NCBI RefSeq assembly: GCF_026151205.1
Contig: NC_087081.1
Coordinates: 6,569,246-6,629,245, forward strand
From: Bolinopsis microptera
Taxonomy: Eukaryota > Ctenophora > Tentaculata > Lobata > Bolinopsidae
Length of the DNA stretch: 60,000 nucleotides
Direction: 5' to 3'
Part shown: one piece after another, positions 9,813-20,317 of the stretch
Layout of the letters: each line of letters begins with the position of its first letter
Numbering within the stretch: the first letter of the stretch is position 1
Translations under genes and position numbers: made by a program
Notes under the pieces: model-generated
Told to the model about the DNA's origin: nothing
Seen by the model: the letters and a program-made list of their open reading frames with translations, nothing else
The model's database searches: none

Positions 9813-11368
9813 GGCTATGAGGGGTGTTGTAGGTACTACTAAGTCCAGTGAATACCATTAAATAATCGAGAGTTTGATAGCATTATGTAATTAAATATGT
9901 TGCACCAAATAGAGGCAATGGAAAGGTAGCACTTGGGTATCAGAGATTTGTTATATCAATAGTGTTACGGTGAGAGATGATTACTCATTAATCCTTATCC
10001 TACAATCTACTGCTGCTACAAAAGCACGTTAGCCTGATGATATCTTAAATCTTTGTCAGGATCACTGTATAAGGTGCTTTTAAATGGGATTTATTTTATG
10101 TTTTTATAATGGGGACGATCCATGGCCAGCATGCATCAGAAAAGATGAAGTAGCTGTGTTCAACCAAGCAAAGCATTCCAAACAAGTTCCAATCATTTTT
10201 CATGGCAAAGGATTGATAGTGATGATGATAAAGCTAAAATAGTAAGTAAAATTTTAAATGAATTAGTGAACATCAAGTATCAACAAGGGAAGTGTGAAAC
10301 TGTAAAAATAATAATAATATTACAGATTTGTTTTGCCTTGAAATCATAGTAGTATTACTATTTGTTATCGTAGTATTACTATTTGTTATCCACGATGAGC
10401 AAACAATTTGGAAGCTACCTCAACACAGAACGACTACAAAGCAAAAGTTGCAATTACATTTTATTCCGAAAAGGGAGGATGTGCAGTATGGCCTTAAAAA
10501 GTGGGTCTAAATGATCTTAAAAAGCCTGTACGTGAGGCTAGTTAAGTCTTTACAGCTAACAAGCTTTGCACTATGATAGGCGTGCACTAGTTCCTGTATG
10601 TTACACTGACGGTAAAGATTGTTTAGACCCACTTCTTAGGATGTGATCTATTTTAACCTGTTTATTTCAGTATTTCTTAATTACTACACGTGGTGGATTT
10701 TCTAGACTGACATGGATTTTCTAGACATGAATGCCTTGGTTGGAAGTAGGTTGATTTTGTTTTCTAGACTGGCAATTTCTATAGTGAATTTCTCATGGTG
10801 TGGGTGAAAGGCTACTGGTTGAACCAACAATATAATGGGAGACTTGCTGAGAAGACTTGTACGGAAAAGAAAATCCCGTCTTAAAGGTTATTGCTAAATG
10901 TTATCAATATTCTGTTACCTTACAAAGTCGTACATTTTTCATTGCACCAAAATAACTAAAAATCAAGAGATTTGGGAACTACAATTACTTTAAAACCATT
11001 GCAATATATCGGATCAAGCATAGTCTAGTTGAGTCGAAGCCACAAATCGACCGCTTGCTTATTTATTTAAGACCCTCTGCAGAGTTTCACAGACGTAAAA
11101 GTTCCCAGTACTTATCGCACGCGCTTAAGTTTTAACTTTGATTAATAAAATTATCTCATCGCGTGTCATTTTACCCGAATTCAATTTAGTTTTTGATAAA
11201 TCTGTACCATTCGTTTTATTTTCCTGATAACCAATGATTTGATTAACGACACACAATTTTGTTCGAACTTTTTCAAGTTTTATGATATAAGAAAATAAAT
11301 TATCAAAGTTAAACGTAAAATTGCATTTTACAAACCTGTGCATCCATTGTTTCTGTCACTTATTTCAG
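9813..11368. other. No gene seen; small repeats
   Basis: The stretch holds a 21-bp unit repeated twice (10347-10388) and the inverted-repeat element at 10499-10634. A short ATG frame at 10835 (MGDLLRRLVRKRKSRLK) ends at AAAG/GTTATT. It could be an exon, but no in-phase partner was found. Confidence 0.4.
10499..10634. repeat. Small inverted-repeat element
   Basis: AAGTGGGTCTAAA at the left and its complement TTTAGACCCACTT at the right enclose about 110 bp. MITE-like, but no clear target duplication. Confidence 0.45.
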
Positions 11369-11473
11369 GGCTTCACTCATAAGAAACCCAAAAAACCTCT
11401 CACAGTTACAAACTTATCCTCCGTCAACTACAACACTTTAACTAATAAATGTGGCAGAAATATAAGCGCCTAG
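11369..11473 (+). CDS. Possible terminal coding exon, unknown protein
   Basis: A strong 3' splice site (pyrimidine-rich TTTCTGTCACTTATTTCAG, ending 11368) is followed at once by a 34-codon open frame, GFTHKKPKKPLTVTNLSS to CGRNISA, then TAG at 11471-11473. The Lys/Pro-rich start and clean frame fit a last coding exon. AATAAA at about 11444 falls within the frame, and no clear polyadenylation signal follows closely. No upstream exon could be joined with confidence, so the gene is unidentified. It could be a chance acceptor. Confidence 0.33.
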   Translation, partial: GFTHKKPKKPLTVTNLSSVNYNTLTNKCGRNISA

Positions 11474-11658
11474 ATTTATAAAGACTCGAGCTGCAATATA
11501 TAAAGAATATAGAATGGCAGTTTGGCGGTATGAACCGGCGATTATATTAATGGAACAAAACATAAACACCACGGTTTCCTAGAATAAGCAATCATCAAGG
11601 ACAATTATAGTGGTAAACTGTCGCGAAAGAGAGGTAACTATGGTAAATATTTTTGTAC

Positions 11659-11745
11659 ATCACAGGAACAACACAGGAACAACACAGGAACAACACAGGA
11701 ACAACACAGGAACAACACAGGAACAACACCGGAACATCACAGGAA
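11659..11745. repeat. 11-bp minisatellite
   Basis: About seven or eight copies of AGGAACAACAC. The period is not a multiple of three, so the frames across it are accidental. Confidence 0.9.
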
Positions 11746-13440
11746 CAACCCTTCCAGGCCACCCAGTTATCAGATAATGTTACTCTCGTCAAGGAAATCC
11801 AGAAATTACGGAAAGTGGGTTGTTTGATAAACTTACAATTTGTTGCGGGTAAAAGGGTCGAAGTTTTGGGTAAGCGGTTTATAAACTAATAATTTGTTGC
11901 GTTTGTGACGCACGTTTTCAAATTTACAGATGCAAGAATCACCCGCTAATGATCAATTTGTTTCCTACAGCTCTACAGCAAAGGGAGTGAGCAAGTTTGT
12001 ATCATGTTTGAAGTTGAGATTTCAATCGGACTTTAATGTCGGCCTGCATTGGTTGATGGGCCGGAATGGGAATAATCGGAGTTATTTTCAACTGTAAAGC
12101 CGTGAAGCGGTATAAGTATAATGTTGCAAAGTGGACAGAAATTGGAAGAGGAAATGGAGTAAAGAGTTGGTGCTGTAATGTAGCCAAGTTGAGAAAAGTA
12201 GAAGTAGACTTTGTATAGTACGACATACAAGTCAAACGATACACAGACAAACAGCAACAACAGTAAAACCGAATGAAATTTTTTATTATTATCACCTATA
12301 TGATTTTAACCCAACTCCATTCAGTCATACCAAAACAAAAAAGACGAAAAAAGACGTACATAGAAAGGAAATGAAATAATAATTAGTATGCTTGTATACA
12401 AAGAACTTAAACAAAGAAAAGAAAAGAAAAACTCGGTATCGTCATAATCCAGCCTTATAGAGAGAACAGGAGCGGAAGTGCACTTAGCATTTTAATTATG
12501 TGCTTGGTACAGTGACGTGTTATAAACATTGCAGCTCAAAAAGCCAAGATAACAGTCTTAAGTGCATAACTGGATGTATTGGACAAAGCTAAGCAAAAAA
12601 AGAGGAGTCAGGAGCAAAAGAAGAAGAGTCAGGAATTAAAGCTTTCTAGACACACCGATAAACCGATCACACAAAAAATAATATAAAATCGGGATAAAAC
12701 TGCCGACTGAATTGACCTCGTCTAATCAGTAATCTCCTAATCACTGGCCACCTCAAACTGTGTTGGCGGAACTAGACTGTAAAACCAGCAGAAACCATCA
12801 CAAAATAGCTCCACTCCACCAGGGAAGGATGGAAGACTGATGACAGTTGGTTCCCGCCGGGGAGAATATTTGTCTGGGTAATGTCTACGGGTATTGTTAT
12901 GTTATTATTCAACGAACGGAAGCGTGACGTGATATGGGTTTGTCATCCCAGTATTATAAGACGAGGTAATATTTATTAGATGTTATTAGATTTCCTCCGA
13001 GTAGTCGGACTAATATTCATCAGATGTTATGAGATTTCCCATGGATTGATGCTATGATAATACTGGGAGAGAACACATGAATGATGCTGACTTAAATTCT
13101 TGGACTCAAATACACTGGGCAATTCAAAACTATGTTTATCTAATCAAACCCTCAAGTCCTATAAATCAGTAAATTTATCATTTCATTACTTCATTACAAT
13201 GGGCGCGAGCTAAATTTATAATTTCCTTGGGAAGAGTCTTCCCAAGACAGCAAATGCTTCACGGTTCATGGTCTCATGATATATTGCTTGATCTTCGGTG
13301 ATTATTTAATAAAGCACACTACTTTTAATCGTAATTATAACCAGTAATTTTCCTTCAATACACCTTTGATCAGGCTCCCACTTAGTCGCTCGCCCAAATT
13401 ACAAACTTTTTGTGTTAAACGTAAGGTCCTGAGGGTTTGA
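11746..13440. other. No gene seen
   Basis: AT-rich sequence with no supported coding frame. CCCAGTATTAT (12948) and its complement ATAATACTGGG (about 13060) form a loose inverted pair. Purine-rich tracts occur near 12590-12640. Confidence 0.4.
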
Positions 13441-13444
13441 ATGT

Positions 13445-13960
13445 GGCATCAATTGATTTATTTTTGAACGCTGATTCCGAATCACCCCCATAACATAGAG
13501 TTAAAATGCTTCCCCGAGGAGTTTCAGTTATGGGGAAAGAACTGTTTTGATCACGTGACAGGCTGGTAAAATACTAATCAGATTTTGTAAGGCTGCGGTT
13601 AGGGTTAAGGTTGTGGTTAGCGCTATGGTTAGCTTCGGGGTGATGGTTACTGTTAGGATTGGGGTTGTGGTTAGCGCTATGGTTAGCTTCGGGGTGATGG
13701 TCACTGTTAGGATTGGGGTTGTGGTTAGCGCTATGGTTAGCTTCGGGGTGATGGTTACTGTTAGGATTGGGGTTGTGGTTAGCGCTATGGTTAGCTTCGG
13801 GGTGATGGTTACTGTTAGGATTGGGGTTGTGGTTAGCGCTATGGTTAGCTTCGGGGTGATGGTTACTGTTAGGATTGGGGTTGTGGTTAGCGCTATGGTT
13901 AGCTTCGGGGTGATGGTTACTGTTAGGATTGGGGTTGGGATTTAGGTGAAATATAAGCCC
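13445..13960 (+). repeat. Dispersed repeat with telomere-like minisatellite
   Basis: The leading part (GCTGATTCCGAAT, then ATGCTTCCCCGAGGAG, then GATCACGTGAC) is followed by GGTTAGGGTTAAGG and the 54-bp array. The same ordered blocks occur inverted at 47095-47380, which establishes a dispersed family. No coding content. Confidence 0.65.
13617..13940. repeat. 54-bp minisatellite, six copies
   Basis: Each unit contains CGCTATGGTTAGCTTCGG and GTTACTGTTAGGATTGGGG. The GGTTAG words and the adjoining GGTTAGGGTTAAGG suggest it grew from degenerate TTAGGG repeats. The 110-codon Val-rich frame across it is a by-product of a period divisible by three. Confidence 0.95.
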
Positions 13961-14265
13961 TCTGATCGAGCTTGTTGTAATTCAGAAATTTAAAATTAGA
14001 AATTAGAAAGAGCAAAATTACGTGTGTCAGATCCAAATGATGACTGTGACTGTGATCAGTTTGAGATTATTTTGAAGATGGGAACACGGTGATGGTTATT
14101 TCCCAAGTAGAAACCCTGCACCATCAAACTGACAAATTTTAAATTTCGCGCGAATCCTTATGACAAATTCAATGACGATTGAGTATCTATATAATCGTTC
14201 ATCTAACCGAGCATTTTTAAAAAGTTCTAAACTTTACTGAAGGGGATGTTTAAAATGTTTATTAC

Positions 14266-14327
14266 CTGCTTTAGCTGGATTTTTCCTTTGGCTCTGGTTA
14301 TCTCCATTTCGCTATCGTTGCGATGGA
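14266..14327 (-). CDS. Candidate internal exon, 62 bp
   Basis: Flanked by an acceptor (TTTTTGTGTTATAG) and a donor (GCAG/GTAATAAAC) on the minus strand. Only one frame is open, giving HRNDSEMEITRAKGKIQLKQ after two leading bases, so it expects a preceding exon ending in phase 1. It lies downstream, in transcription order, of the exons at 16.3, 15.1 and 14.6 kb. I do not recognise the protein. No donor of matching phase is visible at the end of the 14.6-kb frame, so an unseen exon or an error in the model is likely. Confidence 0.38.
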
Positions 14328-14526
14328 CTATAACACAAAAATTACATTCTTCGTAAGCTTACAATGGTTAAAACAAAACTGTCGACTGTATTTATTCGAT
14401 GCTGAATTTTTTGATAATTATGAAAATGTTCAAATTATCACTCCGTTAACATTATAATTTGATCAAGAAAAGTGAAGTTCAATTTCCGTGATGGAGCTAT
14501 TTATGTTATTTGTCAGCAAAATCTTC

Positions 14527-14710
14527 TCAGTCTAAATATACATGATTTGATTCGTTCATGAAATTTGGAACTATCGTTGCAGACATTTTAATCATGATTC
14601 GGTATTTCTTTTGATCAAGGCCAAGGTTTCTCCTAATAAAGCTTGCTGCAATGTGTCGGATGAAACCATCCCGATAATTAATTTGGTCGTAAAAGAGTAT
14701 TTCCGAGATC
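14527..14710 (-). CDS. Candidate exon, basic helical segment
   Basis: After AAAATTTAG the frame reads ISEILFYDQINYRDGF, then IRHIAASFIRRNLGLDQKKY, then a Met-rich part, ending at a TGA at 14527-14529. One leading base completes a codon begun by the 15104-15138 candidate exon, which ends with two spare bases, so the two join cleanly as GEFW-ISEIL. The alternation of hydrophobic and basic residues looks protein-like. I do not recognise the fold. It may be a terminal exon, or may be cut short by a donor such as CAT/GTATAT. Confidence 0.35.
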
Positions 14711-15103
14711 CTAAATTTTAAACTTATCCGCAAAACTGGCAACATTGTGGCAACAACATCAAATTTTTCTACCGAGTAATTTTATGCTACCCCTGCCAAG
14801 TATTTTTCTTACGCAATATATCGAAGCTATACGAAACTCAATACACTAATACAGCTTCCAATATTACAACCGGACATCGTTAGACAAAAATCATCAAAAA
14901 TCTTCCAGCATGTCTATTTCAACTTTTAAAGATCATTTATAGACTCTGCAGCGCTAACTACAAGCTTGATTTCCCATCTCGATTTAAAAAGGACGTTTGG
15001 GAAAGGAGCGACTGTGGTCTCGACTAAATAACATTTAAATAGTATCAGTACCAGACGAGTATTCGATTTAAACTCCGCTCTAACATCTGAATATTAATTT
15101 CAC

Positions 15104-15138
15104 CAGAACTCGCCAATGATCAGCTCAATGAACAACTC
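15104..15138 (-). CDS. Candidate 35-bp exon
   Basis: Preceded on the minus strand by a CT-rich tract and TTTACTGAG, and followed by TTCTG/GTGAAAT. It encodes EELFIELIIGEF plus two bases. The frame is open for about 100 codons upstream (to about 15404, where CCCTTCTCAG is another acceptor), so a longer exon is equally possible. It joins in phase with 14527-14710. This is short and rests on splice words alone. Confidence 0.25.
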
Positions 15139-16290
15139 CTCAGTAAATTTACGGCGAGAGCGAGAGAGAGAGAGAGAGCCGGTGAGAGCCGGTGATAAGA
15201 ATAGAATAATAGTCACCGTGGTTCTATTCAACATTGACAATGAATATCCATCTGTTATTCGCTGATTCGCCTTGTTATAACGCACAGCATTTGTACCCGG
15301 GAAATCACCATAATGAAACGATAAAAATTTGTCAGGATATGACTGATCTTTGTTCATTTCCCCCCGTATTGTAATGGAAATGGGCACGGAGACAGCTATA
15401 CTGAGAAGGGCTCATTATTATTTTAAACCTGGATCCTAATTCTTTATTTGAGTCTAATTGAGCTGCCATAGAATGTAATTATAGTTATTGAGCTGCAGTC
15501 AAAATCAGTTTAAATAGAAGGAAAATATGAATTTTGGTATATTATTCAAGAGCCGGCAGGTTAAGGCTAAAGACGGGCCTCTAACTAATACTAGAGACGG
15601 GGAGTTAAAATGGTTATTGAAAATAATCACGGTTAAATAATTCAAGGATCAGCAGCAGCAGCAGCAGCTGCAGCGGAGGGATTGACGAAACAATAAATCA
15701 ATAATGGAAGCCTATAGTTATATAGTGCTTCTATAATAGTATGTATAATGACCCACAATATCTACCCGACAGCGTGACTCAGCACTTGTTTTATGAAGTA
15801 GGGGTACACAGCTATTTAGTATAAGTAGCGAATCCCAGTACGAGAATGAGGTGCCAGTCAGTTATGTTAATTGGTCTAATTAGGAAAATTTTTGACAATG
15901 ATCGGATGAAGTGAGATTTTTGGTATTTTGAGGGAAAATATGAGTCTTGAGATTTTTAGAGTAAATTATTATTAAAAATCATCACTATTTGTGATTTTCA
16001 TTTAAGATAGAATGAGGCATGACGTTAGTTTTAAGTAAATTTAGACGTGGGATGATCTGGCAAGCTAATTAACCACATCTTCTTCAGTACATCCACCCAG
16101 AACAATGAACATTCTACAGAATTTTATAGAATTCTTTGGAATCTTACTGACTATAAATTTGATTTGTCTCCCTTCTTACGACTCCATAGTCAAACCGCTA
16201 ATGCTAAATCGTTGCATTATAATTTTTATCACTCTTCATAGCGATCCATAAAAATTTTTAAAAGAAAAATGTGACAGAACCTTTACTTAC

Positions 16291-16566
16291 CACATTAATA
16301 GTAGCAGTGCTGTATCGCTTCTTCAACCCTCTTTTCATTTTCTCCCACCGGTTCATCCGAACCTTCGCCTGAACAACCTCTGCCAATGTCATTGGTTTCG
16401 AGTCTGTTGGTTTATGCTCAATGTTTATTTTAGCGGTGGCAGCGGCCCATCTTGCTTTGCCGAAACCTCCCCCATTTAGGGGTCTGGCTCCAGCTGTTGT
16501 GATGTGGAAGGAGGTTTTGGTGGTGTCTGGTTTTGGAGTGGAGGTTAGAGGGTTGTATTCTGTCAT
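16291..16566 (-). CDS. Likely first coding exon of an unidentified gene
   Basis: The ATG at 16566 opens exactly 92 codons, ending at AATGTG/GTAAGTAAAGG, a consensus splice donor at a codon boundary. The protein begins MTEYNPLTSTPKPDTTKTS, continues through a Gly/Ala segment (GGGFGKARWAAATAK) and ends with a basic helix-prone stretch (VVQAKVRMNRWEKMKRGLK). Composition is balanced and non-repetitive, unlike the spurious frames nearby. No signal peptide or membrane segment is seen. Upstream sequence carries a YY1-like motif, supporting this as the 5' end. Transcription would run toward lower coordinates, where the 15.1-, 14.6- and 14.3-kb candidates lie. I do not recognise the family. Confidence 0.6.
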
Positions 16567-16660
16567 TCCGGGATCTGGTTGGGAGGCTTTGGGGTGTTGT
16601 GTGAGTTAGAAGATGGCGATCTTTAATATAGTTACCTGATGTAACCTTTGTATGGTTACC
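16567..16660 (-). promoter_or_regulatory. Possible promoter/5' UTR with YY1-like motif
   Basis: AAGATGGCGATCTT at about 16611-16625 (plus strand) matches the YY1 core AAGATGGC, often found near animal start sites. It lies about 45 bp upstream of the ATG at 16566. An AT-rich AACTATATTAAAG follows further upstream. Inference from motifs only. Confidence 0.35.
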
Positions 16661-19311
16661 GTTAAGTATTTTATTAATATTATTCTGTCTTTCCGTTTAA
16701 TTTAAGTTGTTGAGTACCGCTATTATATTGAATTACAAAACGGATACCTACTCTGGAGAAATAGAATAAACTATTGTTCAGTAAAACTAACGTTACAATT
16801 AATATCTAGAAAATTGGATAAGTGAGTGAATAACTAAATAAATAATCGTTTCAAAGTTGTAAGAAGAGTAGTACTAGAAGAGCTGTAAAGCGATAAGTTA
16901 AGGTTCTACAATAAAACAGTTAATTAAAGTACTCTAGTTAGACACGTACTCAAGTTCGAAAACTAAAATTTACGTGTACCAAAACATTTTTCAAGCTGGC
17001 TTTCACTATTTATATCAGGTTGATCGTGATCTGGAAAATCGAAAAAAGAAATGAGCCTTATACAAAGAGCACGCTTGGGAAAAATGTCAAAAATGAGGGA
17101 GCGTTATAATTCATAAACGAAACACTAAATTATTACGGGTCAACTACCTACAGTACATGAAATAATAGTTGAAACATGGGATCTATAATTCAATTCGAAT
17201 ATAGTATCGTCCAATCAGAAGACAGTATTCACACCACGTCACAAATAATCACACCACGTCTAGTTGGAGGTGACATCGTGACCTCCTTCCAGCCAATTAC
17301 AAAGAACTTTTATAGGTGCTCAGTTCAACAAGTCTGTCATGACATTGGTCGCTCAGACTTCTACTTATCTAGTTGGTCACGGACTCTAATTCAAGTTACC
17401 GCACTTGAGATTCACGCTAAGATTTGGACCGGTTCGTTAGTTTTCAGACCTGATATTGGCCCATGCTGAATGCTGATTACGATAATTCAAAGATATTTCG
17501 AAACCTTATCTCTGCTCTAATCCTGATTACAGACTATCTTCTTAGAGGCAGGAAGTTAGCAATTGAGAATCAAGCTCATGATCACCTGCCTTCGATTGCA
17601 TCATGTCTTAATTGAATTCATTGAGGCGTCAATTAGCTGCCATGCAAACAGCACGTCCAATTAGCTAATTAGACAATCAAAAGACGACAGATAAAAGAGT
17701 TGGGTTAATTACATAAGAGTTTCACATCATTCACAATTATTGTCAGGGCGATTAGCTTACATGTTATGATACTGATAGAAAACAATCGCGTTTCTAGACA
17801 GAATACCACTTATCTGACGGCTGATGTGGCTGCAATAACAAATCAACTGTCTGGAAGGCGGACAGTTTCTTTTTACTTATAATGGTACTTGTATAATAAA
17901 GTTAGGAGCAAACTAATGGGAATAGTAAAACTACGAGATCTGTCAACCTGTCATTTTGATGTGGGTGTGCGTGAGTCGTCGGGTACAAAACAGCAAATTA
18001 AATCATTGGATTCGATTAGATTAGTGGAAAGTATGGAAGGCAAAATTATAGTATAAATAATATAATTTAGATTTTTGATTATCATAATATAAATGCATGT
18101 AATATCCTGTTGCTATAAAAAAACCAGGGAATATCGACGAAAAGATCGTGTAATTTTCATAGTCAGAAAACTCGAAAATACAGAAAGAAAAAAATATAAA
18201 AGGACCAAAAAGGACCGAGACAACGTTGGATTAATTTTCCTAACTGAAAGCTTTGAAAATACAGGGGGCAAAAAAGCAAAGGACCAGGGTAGATCGAGAC
18301 AAAATCCGCTTAATTTTGGAGGCAAGGTTCGTGTAATTTCCATATTTAGAAGACTCAGTTACCAGGCTGGAGATCTGTGCTTGGAGCGTCATAGTGGAAG
18401 ATTGTTTGCTTTCAACTCTAACTGCATCTGGTGGTGAATTTTTGTACGGTTTCATATTAGTACCCATGAATACCGATGGTGCTCATATGGAATACTGTTG
18501 TTCTGAATGGTGGTCTCTGATTGCTGTTCCGTAAGAGATTATATTATGACATTAATATGATTGACATGTTCATACGAACAGTACCCATGCGGATTATACG
18601 TCTGATCTATCCGAAGTAGCTCGTTAAAAGGAAAATAAGACACAAATCATGAACCAAACATCATGTCCTGAGCATTCTATTTCTATTAGCTCATAAATCT
18701 GATGAAGATAAAGCTCGAGATGATGATGATGAATAAAATTGTAAAAACATTGTTAAAGTTACGAGTACGACCGCCCATAAAGTTGTGTCTGGGCGGCTAA
18801 AAATGATATTCAAACCACAAAAATGGGGACAGTAATATGTTTTAACCTTGCGGCAGTCTGAATGCATTCAATTCGGCGGGTTCATTTTTGTCTCGAGGAA
18901 ATACAGAAATTAATAGCTAGCCGCGTTTCTAGATTTTATGGCAGGTTTTAAATTCTTTTCCTGATATGAAATAGGGACTATACCCTAACCACTATCATTC
19001 TACATGCTCACTGGCATTCTTAAATAAGACACGAAATATTATACTAGTCGGGTGTGGAAAAATGGAAAACTATTCGAATCATTCATCTTGTGATCATGAG
19101 ATGGTGGGTCAATAATGTGGTTGGAAGTTTTAAAAAATACATTCTAAAACACTTAACCTTAAATGGGTAATGACTGTTAATCCGTTAGGACCCGGTGTAA
19201 AACGATTTAAAGTGACAGCGAATTGAAATTTATGTAACATATGTATGTATACATGCATGATGTATACTTGTATACATATTACATATATGTATAAAGTCTT
19301 TCAATTCCCTG
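16661..19311. other. No gene seen
   Basis: AT-rich sequence. At 18120-18350 two or three degenerate copies of a roughly 100-bp segment recur (GAAAATACAG, AAAGGACC, CGAGACAA, TTAATTTT in order). The segment at 19150-19213 (GGGTAATGACTG; AATCCGTTAGGACCCGG) recurs near 21670 and 23905. Confidence 0.45.
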
Positions 19312-19488
19312 GGCTCTGACCATCGGGCAGTACTCTCAACTGTAAAGCTCAGTCTTCGAAAGAGCATAAGCCAACCACGGGTCACACGTTACGACTTTAG
19401 TCGCCTCCAAACTGATCAGGAGTTGCAGATCAAGTTTGGAGTCGAAGTTAGAAATAGGTATAGTGCACTCTTGAGATGGTCTGAGTGA
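19312..19488 (+). pseudogene. RTE-type LINE fragment: endonuclease end and linker
   Basis: The frame reads GSDHRAVLSTVKLSLRKS and then RVTRYDFSRLQTDQELQIKF, ending at a TGA at 19486-19488. SDH holds the catalytic His of the endonuclease. The following KLSLR and paired Asp/Glu linker fit RTE-clade LINE proteins. Upstream it is cut by an AT microsatellite (19240-19305), and no reverse transcriptase core follows. It is a decayed fragment on the same strand as the C-terminal piece at 21253, possibly one original copy scattered by later insertions. Confidence 0.7.
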
Positions 19489-19849
19489 AGCATTCTTTAT
19501 TCTGGCAGAGTAATCGGGAACGTTCACCACTTAAATGTAATGAACATTATGAAGTGTCTAGAGGGTATGGCACTTTGGGTTTACTTACACCCTAAAAAGC
19601 GCTATCGACGATCCTGATGCGGATTTGCCGACCTGAGTCATAACAATTGGTTTGCGGGCGCCAACAGTGGACTACCATCTGAATCTGGGGAAAACTAAGA
19701 CATAAGATTCACATAAGATGATATAACCGACTACTGTGCTGGTACAGACCATTGAGGAAGCGATGACTTTATAATAGATAATAAGGAAAGGCTTGAAAAA
19801 GCAGCGAGTAGAAGCAAGTGCACAGTGAAGCTTTGGGAATCTTGGTTAA

Positions 19850-20055
19850 TTGAGGAGTGTTGGGCAACAGTAGAGTCCATGATGACTCTGAAAGGAGTCA
19901 GCAGAGGCACATGAGGGGGTTATGGATTGAGGATGGTACAAACTGGAAAGACCAACTAACCCAAGTACTTGGAACCTCATCGAGATCTGAAAGAACGAAC
20001 GGGATAACTACCAGGTCATCTACCAGACATAAAACTTCTAGTTGTAGGAGTTAGT
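19850..20055 (+). pseudogene. Strongly decayed RTE-type LINE C-terminus
   Basis: After frame corrections the words NWKDQLT, LKER and PGHL appear in the same order as NWKERQT, IAERR and AGHL at 21253-21489. Several stops and frame changes interrupt it. The assignment rests on that comparison only. Confidence 0.4.
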
Positions 20056-20317
20056 TACCAGACCGAACTGGGGTGCTTCAGGAAAGATCGGTCTGAGAGA
20101 GCGAGGCATTTGGAGGTTAAGGGATTGGTTTTACCTGCAAGAAGCTGAGAGAGGGACGGTGTTCATGATTTTGACTCTGTAGATTTCCTGCAATCAAGCA
20201 CTATTGATTGAACGTCTGACGAATTGGAAGAAGGTAGGCATGCGTTGTGAACGTCCAAAGAACAGGGAATTTTCGACCAATATAGAAACTAAATGGTATC
20301 TTGCATCTTGACGTCTA

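Noticed and set aside
11595-11889. Cys/Leu-rich minus and Thr/Gln-rich plus frames across 11.65-11.75 kb
   Set aside because: Products of the 11-bp minisatellite.
13613-13945. 110-codon Val-rich frame resembling a membrane protein
   Set aside because: It is the 54-bp telomere-like minisatellite read in an open frame.
15100-15404. One long 100-codon exon from 15404 to 15102
   Set aside because: The frame crosses a CT microsatellite, and its 5' acceptor does not match the phase of the 16.3-kb exon; only the distal 35 bp joins well with another candidate.
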